10,793 nucleotides of DNA. Source: Pedosphaera sp. (GTDB lineage: Bacteria; Verrucomicrobiota; Verrucomicrobiia; Limisphaerales; UBA9464). Positions 6,858-10,793 of the stretch are shown piece after piece; within the stretch, counting starts at the first letter, position 1, and each line of letters starts with the position of its first letter. Position numbers and translations under genes: made by a program. The notes under the pieces were generated by a model, which saw nothing but the letters and a program-made list of their open reading frames with translations, ran no database searches and was not told the origin of the DNA. The stretch is taken from NCBI GenBank assembly GCA_009695405.1, contig SIAZ01000120.1, forward strand, positions 1 through 10,793, given 5' to 3'.

Positions 6858-8672
6858 ATGTCTGCTGTTCCTATTTCTTTTGTTCCGTCACGGAGGCCTT
6901 CGCTGTTTTTGCCTATGACCCGAGCAGAAATGACTTTGAGGGGTTGGGCTGAACTGGATGTTTTAATCATCACTGGGGACGCTTATGTGGATCACCCCTC
7001 TTTTGGCGCGTCAGTGATTGGGCGTGTTTTAGAGGCGCGAGGATTCCGTGTTGGTATTATTGCTCAACCCGATTGGAAGAAAGCTGATTCCATCACTGGA
7101 ATGGGGACGCCTCGCTTGTTTGTTGGTGTGACGGCCGGTAATTTAGATTCGATGTTGTCGAACTACACTGCGGCGCGTCACAAGCGAAAGGATGATGTTT
7201 ACAGCGAGGGGGGTGTTCCAGGGAAGCGACCGAATCATGCGGCGCTCGTTTACACGCAAATGTCACGTCGAGCTTTTCCCAAGGTGCCTGTGGTACTTGG
7301 GGGAATGGAGGCATCAATGCGGCGAGTGGCCCACTACGATTATTGGGAAGATAAACTACGTCCCTCGATTATGGCGGATGCCAAGGCGGATGTCTTGGTT
7401 TACGGAATGGGAGAGAGTGCGATTCGTGAGATCACCCGCCGCTTGAAAGAGGGGAATCGCGATTTCAGAGGCATTCCGGGTACGGCCCTTTTCTTAGGTG
7501 CCAAAGCGACGGCTGAAGCCGATTTAAGCGACTGTATTGTGCTGCCTTCTTGGGAAGAATTACAGGCGGACAAGAAATACTTGTTGCGATTAACCAAGGT
7601 AGTTGAAGCACAGCAGACCCCGTATAGCGGTAAGCGATTGGTGCAGATGCACGGGAATCGAGCCTTGCTCCAAGAACCCCCAGCAATGCCTTTGGATGGA
7701 CCTGATCTAGACGCGATCTATGAGTTGCCCTACATGCGCTTGCCCCATCCGAGTTACAAGGATCCCATCCCAGGCTGGGCTACGATTAAAGATTCGGTGA
7801 TCGTTTCCCGTGGGTGCCCTGGTGGCTGCACCTTCTGCGGTCTGGGCTTCCATCAAGGTAAATTTCTATCCAGTCGCAGTGTGGATTCTGTATTGAAAGA
7901 AATTAGGCAACTAACCGAATCGGATACTTTTCGAGGGACGGTTTCCGACTTGGGTGGGCCGACTGCGAATCTGTATGGTGCCCGTAACGGTCACGCTGAG
8001 GAGTGTAAAAAATGCCACCGGCCCAGTTGCTTGTGGCCCTCAATCTGCCCGGTTTTTGAGATTAACGAAAAGCCAGGGCTGGACTTATTAAGAGGGTCCC
8101 GAGCTCAAAAAGGGGTGAATCATGTCTTCGTTCAGTCGGGAATCCGTATGGATGTCGCGCTGCGCACTCCGGAGTATTTGAAAGAACTTGTGCAGAATCA
8201 TGTCTCTGGGCATATGAAAGTCGCCCCAGAACATATGAGCCCTGATGTGTTGCGGCGTATGCGAAAACCAGCCGGAGATTTCCCAGCGTTTATGGAAAAA
8301 TTCTTCGAACTGAGCGAAGATGCCGGTAAGGAGCAGTATTTGGTCCCCTATTTTATTTCCAGTTTTCCCGGTTGCGCGGATAAGGAAATGGGAGCGATTG
8401 AACAGTTTCTCAAGAAAGAGAAATGGAACTTACAACAGGTGCAGGATTTTATCCCTCTCCCTATGACTGGCTCAGCGGCGATGTATGTCACGGGCCTTGA
8501 TATCAACACTGGCGAAACGATTCATGTGGTCAGGACGGCAGGCGAACGCGAGAGACAGAAACGGATGCTGAGGCCAAATAATCCGGCTGAGACCCGTCTC
8601 ACTGGCAGCCGCACTCGGATGGCCGGTAAGCATGCGGTGCCCGGACCCGACGAAATTGACAAGATGGATTGA
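6858..8672 (+). CDS. ygiQ: YgiQ family radical SAM protein
   Basis: The 604-residue product matches YgiQ (UPF0313) along its length. The N-terminal part has FLPMTRAEM, then ITGDAYVDHPSFG (38-50), GIIAQPDW, VGVTAGNLDSM, and VLGGMEASMRR with HYDYW. The radical SAM domain carries the cluster motif CxxxCxxC as CPGGCTFC (C320, C324, C327), which binds a 4Fe-4S cluster and S-adenosylmethionine, followed by SDLGGPTANLYG. A second cysteine group, C383, C386, C391 and C397, corresponds to the conserved CRRLSC...ICP region of E. coli YgiQ. GKEQYLVPYFISSFPG and QVQDFIPLP complete the family pattern. It is shorter than the E. coli protein (about 740 residues), mainly through a shorter middle insertion and no long C-terminal tail. 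Its reaction is unknown in all organisms. It is transcribed away from the asparagine-synthase-like gene. The ATG is not preceded by a Shine-Dalgarno sequence. Confidence 0.95.
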   Translation: MSAVPISFVPSRRPSLFLPMTRAEMTLRGWAELDVLIITGDAYVDHPSFGASVIGRVLEARGFRVGIIAQPDWKKADSITGMGTPRLFVGVTAGNLDSMLSNYTAARHKRKDDVYSEGGVPGKRPNHAALVYTQMSRRAFPKVPVVLGGMEASMRRVAHYDYWEDKLRPSIMADAKADVLVYGMGESAIREITRRLKEGNRDFRGIPGTALFLGAKATAEADLSDCIVLPSWEELQADKKYLLRLTKVVEAQQTPYSGKRLVQMHGNRALLQEPPAMPLDGPDLDAIYELPYMRLPHPSYKDPIPGWATIKDSVIVSRGCPGGCTFCGLGFHQGKFLSSRSVDSVLKEIRQLTESDTFRGTVSDLGGPTANLYGARNGHAEECKKCHRPSCLWPSICPVFEINEKPGLDLLRGSRAQKGVNHVFVQSGIRMDVALRTPEYLKELVQNHVSGHMKVAPEHMSPDVLRRMRKPAGDFPAFMEKFFELSEDAGKEQYLVPYFISSFPGCADKEMGAIEQFLKKEKWNLQQVQDFIPLPMTGSAAMYVTGLDINTGETIHVVRTAGERERQKRMLRPNNPAETRLTGSRTRMAGKHAVPGPDEIDKMD

Positions 8673-9294
8673 TTCCAACTTGAAGGGGCACGCACGCCGA
8701 GCAGCGCTTGGGTTCCCGCAGGGTTTGCTTCAAAAAGCGCGGAGAGAAAAAGTGGGGTTAGGGTTATAAGTGAGTTGTTTTAGATTTTGAGGGTGGTAGG
8801 AAAAGGTCTCCGAGCGAAAAGTGTCGGCATAGTTGCCGCAGCCAATTATGGACGCGGACTGGTTCGATAGTAGTTTGCAAAACCTACCGACGAGCCAGCA
8901 GATGTGGAGGTCCAAAACGCCGATCGAGAACATCCAGCCTTCACGGGGTTACATTTAATTGATATCATCAAACCGAATTCGGCTCGGGGCCGAAATGGAG
9001 CGCAGTATCCCTGTCATCGTGTAATGGACGTGATCAGCGCGGAGTCATTCCGTGTATGCAAAAAACTGTGCGCCGAAAAAGGGAATAAAACTCCTTCCAC
9101 TGTCGAAGAGTGAAAAGATTGACCGAAAAGAGAGGCGGATTTTCACCTCGCAGTTCGGGTCCAAGGTGCGTCTTCTAACTTCGCTTAATCTTTTTATTTC
9201 TGCGCACCGTTCCGGTCTCGTCTCGCGTTTTCATGCGATTTTGAGATATCGACGAGACCCATTTACTGAGAAGCTCCACCTCAGGTTTTCAATC
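8673..9294. other. Long intergenic stretch with no convincing gene
   Basis: About 620 bases separate ygiQ from the chosen engB start. I see no tRNA, known RNA motif or recognisable protein. A frame of 69 codons (8904-9113) and the leader in frame with engB (9052-9294) are open, but their products match no family pattern I know. Small structures are present: arms GCGCTT/AAGCGC at 8704-8709 and 8735-8740, and a 6-bp stem TTCGGC/GCCGAA at 8978-8983 and 8989-8994 with a 5-base loop. None has a T-tract. The stretch probably contains the engB promoter; the rest may be an eroded gene or an unrecognised RNA. Confidence 0.5.
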
Positions 9295-10008
9295 GTGAAC
9301 ATTTCTTCCGCCACATTTGAATGCAGCGCACCCGATCTGGACTCATGTCCCGATGAGTCGCTGCCCGAGTTTGCTTTCATCGGTCGTTCCAACGTGGGGA
9401 AGTCCTCGTTGCTGAACCTCCTTACTGGAACCCGAGATCTCGCCCGAGTCTCCCCCAGACCCGGTTTCACCAAACTGATTAACTTTTTTTTAATCAACAA
9501 ACGATGGCGGTTGATCGATCTACCGGGGTACGGCTACGCCCACGTCGCTCGAAAAGACATGGCTCGATTCAACAAGGCCGTTATGGATTACCTCCAGAAT
9601 CGGCCCAATTTATGCTGTGTTTTCGCCCTCATTGATTCTGGTTTAACTCCTCAAAAAATAGATCTAGAATTCGTGGAGTGGCTTGCGGCTAACTCGGTGC
9701 CTTTTGTCCTTGTTTTCACCAAAACTGACACAGGTAATCCCACCTCGGTTCAAAAAAACATCGAGGCTTTCAATGCGCGAATCGCTGACTGGTGCGAAAC
9801 TCTTCCAGAAGCCTACACCTGCTCCGCAAAAGCTCTTCAAGGCCGAGGCACTCTCCTCGGCGTGGTGGATGCCGCTCTCAAAGCTCAAGTGGAACCTTCT
9901 ATTGAAACGGTCGCTGAAACTCAATCCACGCCGTCGGGAACGATCAAGCCAATCCCAGAGGCTGTTTACAAAAAACGCCCAGATCGCGCCAAATCACGGC
10001 CTTGGTGA
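9295..10008 (+). CDS. engB: Ribosome biogenesis GTP-binding protein EngB (YsxC/YihA)
   Basis: EngB is an essential TrmE-Era-like GTPase that helps assemble the large ribosomal subunit. All G motifs are visible, numbered from the GTG start: G1 GRSNVGKS (30-37), G2 threonine in PGFTK (T59), G3 DLPGYG (75-80), G4 TKTD (142-145) and G5 SAK (177-179). LINFF after G2 and the GYGYA at G3 are family hallmarks. The frame is open back to 9052, which would add 81 residues, but EngB proteins are usually about 200 residues and begin just before the region equivalent to residue 20, so I chose the GTG at 9295, which gives 237. A weak AGG lies about 10 bases upstream. PGFT replaces the usual PG[RK]T. The tail beyond about residue 200 is proline- and lysine-rich and longer than normal. 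It ends 60 bases before the ATG of the TPR gene, so the pair is probably co-transcribed. Confidence 0.92.
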   Translation: MNISSATFECSAPDLDSCPDESLPEFAFIGRSNVGKSSLLNLLTGTRDLARVSPRPGFTKLINFFLINKRWRLIDLPGYGYAHVARKDMARFNKAVMDYLQNRPNLCCVFALIDSGLTPQKIDLEFVEWLAANSVPFVLVFTKTDTGNPTSVQKNIEAFNARIADWCETLPEAYTCSAKALQGRGTLLGVVDAALKAQVEPSIETVAETQSTPSGTIKPIPEAVYKKRPDRAKSRPW

Positions 10009-10068
10009 TTTTCCTTGATTCCAGTTTTGCCGACTGCCCCCTTCTTCGACCCTGTTCACTCTGTGTTA

Positions 10069-10566
10069 ATGAACGGATTGGAATTCCAAGATCGACACCT
10101 CGTTAATGCGGCCGAAGGGTGGCTCGAATTGGGCGTCCCGACAGAAGCCGCGCGGGAGCTCCGTCTTTTGAGCCCCACCGCTTTGGTTCATTCTCGAGTT
10201 CTAGATATTCGCTGGCGAATTCACGCCTCTTCTCATCAGTGGGATCTAGCCCTTGATGTCGCGCGTCTTTTTATTTCTCTTGTTCCCAATGATCCAATGG
10301 GTTGGATTCATCAGAGCTACACCCTCCACGAACTCAAACAAACTTCGGAAGCCTTTCTCCAACTTGAACCTCTCGCTGACCACTTCCCTGACACTGATTT
10401 GATTCCTTACAATCTGGCCTGCTATGCCTGTCAATTGGGCGATCTACTCAGTGCTCAATCGTGGCTTGAGCGCGCTGCCAAAAAAACAGGCTTTCTACCT
10501 CTGAAACAAATGGCACTCGAAGACTCTGATCTTCGCCCTCTCTGGGAATTTATCAAAAAACTTTAG
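10069..10566 (+). CDS. Small tetratricopeptide-repeat protein
   Basis: With the ATG at 10069 the product has 165 residues, almost all helical. Degenerate TPR units can be seen at about 10-42 (LVNAAEGWLELGVPTEAARE), 44-76 (VLDIRWRIHASSHQWDLALD), 77-108, and most clearly 111-140 (YNLACYACQLGDLLSAQSWL). The end, MALEDSDLRPLWEFIKKL, matches a small TPR family that I recall as frequent in Verrucomicrobia; no function is known. There is no signal peptide, so it is probably a cytoplasmic scaffold protein. The frame is open from a TTG at 10015, six bases after the engB stop, and a GTG at 10063 is also possible. I prefer the ATG because family homology starts just after it, but the start is uncertain. 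It follows engB closely and is likely translated from the same message. Confidence 0.8.
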   Translation: MNGLEFQDRHLVNAAEGWLELGVPTEAARELRLLSPTALVHSRVLDIRWRIHASSHQWDLALDVARLFISLVPNDPMGWIHQSYTLHELKQTSEAFLQLEPLADHFPDTDLIPYNLACYACQLGDLLSAQSWLERAAKKTGFLPLKQMALEDSDLRPLWEFIKKL

Positions 10567-10652
10567 TCTAACCCATTGCCCAAAGGCACCTTTTCGTCTC
10601 CCATCCGAACACACATAAATTATTTAATTCTCAGAGGTCGTTGTTCGCCGTA

Positions 10653-10723
10653 ACTCAAAAGGGGGTGTTACCCAAGACGAGGCCGGAAAATGCTCCGGTT
10701 GACTCAAAAGTGGTGTTACCCAA
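10653..10723. repeat. Pair of near-identical direct repeats
   Basis: Two copies occur at 10653-10675 (23 bp) and 10702-10723 (22 bp), 49 bases apart start to start. Both begin ACTCAAAAG and end GGTGTTACCCAA; they differ only in the G-rich middle. Between them is a small stem, CCGGA/TCCGG (10683-10687 and 10694-10698). Multiple short terminal repeats of this kind are typical of IS21-family ends, and a TG dinucleotide at 10642-10643 could be the outer tip. That assignment is inference, because no transposase is in view. Confidence 0.6.
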
Positions 10724-10743
10724 AGTCCCCTGAAATTTGGAAG

Positions 10744-10783
10744 CGAAGGAAGCCGGGGCCCGGTGGCAGTCCGGCCTCCTTCG
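10744..10783. repeat. Strong GC-rich hairpin at the right edge
   Basis: CGAAGGAAGCCGG (10744-10756) pairs with CCGGCCTCCTTCG (10771-10783) with a single mismatch, leaving a 14-base loop. It is by far the most stable stem I see in the window. What follows (TTCCCGTTTC, then the window end) is only moderately T-rich, so a terminator is possible but unproven. It may equally be a structured leader of whatever element starts to the right. Confidence 0.6.
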
Positions 10784-10793
10784 TTCCCGTTTC

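Noticed and set aside
8755..8766. Telomere-like GGGTTAGGGTTA
   Set aside because: There are only two units in a bacterial-type intergenic region with no further copies nearby. Treated as coincidence.
8904..9113. Open frame of 69 codons upstream of engB
   Set aside because: It shows no recognisable motif, has a GTG start without a ribosome binding site, and overlaps the engB leader in another frame. It is probably chance.
9052..9294. Upstream extension of engB adding 81 residues from a GTG at 9052
   Set aside because: The extra peptide resembles no EngB N-terminus, is rich in Arg, Lys and Ser, and would make the protein about 100 residues too long. The GTG at 9295 fits the family.
10571..10594. 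Weak terminator-like stem TGCC-CAAA-GGCA followed by CCTTTTCG after the TPR gene
   Set aside because: A four-pair stem and four T residues are too weak to support a terminator.

Overview
The window most likely comes from a bacterial chromosome of the Verrucomicrobiota or the wider PVC group. This is inference. It rests on the combination of a Tat-tagged Gfo/Idh/MocA oxidoreductase, a membrane protein fused to a spermidine-synthase-like domain, and a small TPR protein with the phrase YNLACYACQLG and the ending DLRPLWEF directly behind an EngB-type GTPase. Base composition looks close to 50% GC by eye. None of the chromosomal genes has a clear Shine-Dalgarno sequence before its start.

Left edge (1-1109): a graveyard of insertion sequences. 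The last 32 codons of an IS3-family transposase and its probable right inverted repeat (about 121-145) run directly into the middle of an IS66-family tnpB reading frame, so the IS3 copy appears to have inserted into tnpB. Beyond tnpB, a 77-base junction with a perfect 10-bp inverted repeat leads into an internal fragment of the IS66 transposase tnpC. That fragment lacks both its N-terminal zinc-finger part and the C-terminal third of its catalytic domain. Nothing here looks able to transpose by itself.

Centre, minus strand (1110-6584): three genes in the same direction. In transcription order they are an asparagine-synthase-like ATP-pyrophosphatase without the glutaminase nucleophile, a Tat-exported Gfo/Idh/MocA oxidoreductase, and a large polytopic membrane protein carrying a spermidine-synthase/methyltransferase fold and a helical, TPR-like tail. 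Gaps of 152 and 73 bases leave it open whether they form one operon, and no shared pathway is evident.

Right half, plus strand (6858-10566): a radical-SAM protein of the YgiQ family is transcribed divergently from the minus-strand group. After it come about 620 bases in which I find no convincing gene, then the ribosome-assembly GTPase EngB/YsxC, then the TPR protein; the last two probably form one transcript. The right edge (10567-10793) holds two near-identical 22-23-bp direct repeats and a strong GC-rich hairpin. This resembles the terminal repeats of a mobile element, possibly IS21-like, whose body would lie outside the window.

I found no CRISPR array, tRNA, rRNA, defence system or phage module. 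The window is mostly ordinary chromosome with decayed mobile DNA at its left edge. The points most worth following up are the nested insertion sequences, the glutaminase-less asparagine-synthase homologue and the repeat-rich right edge.
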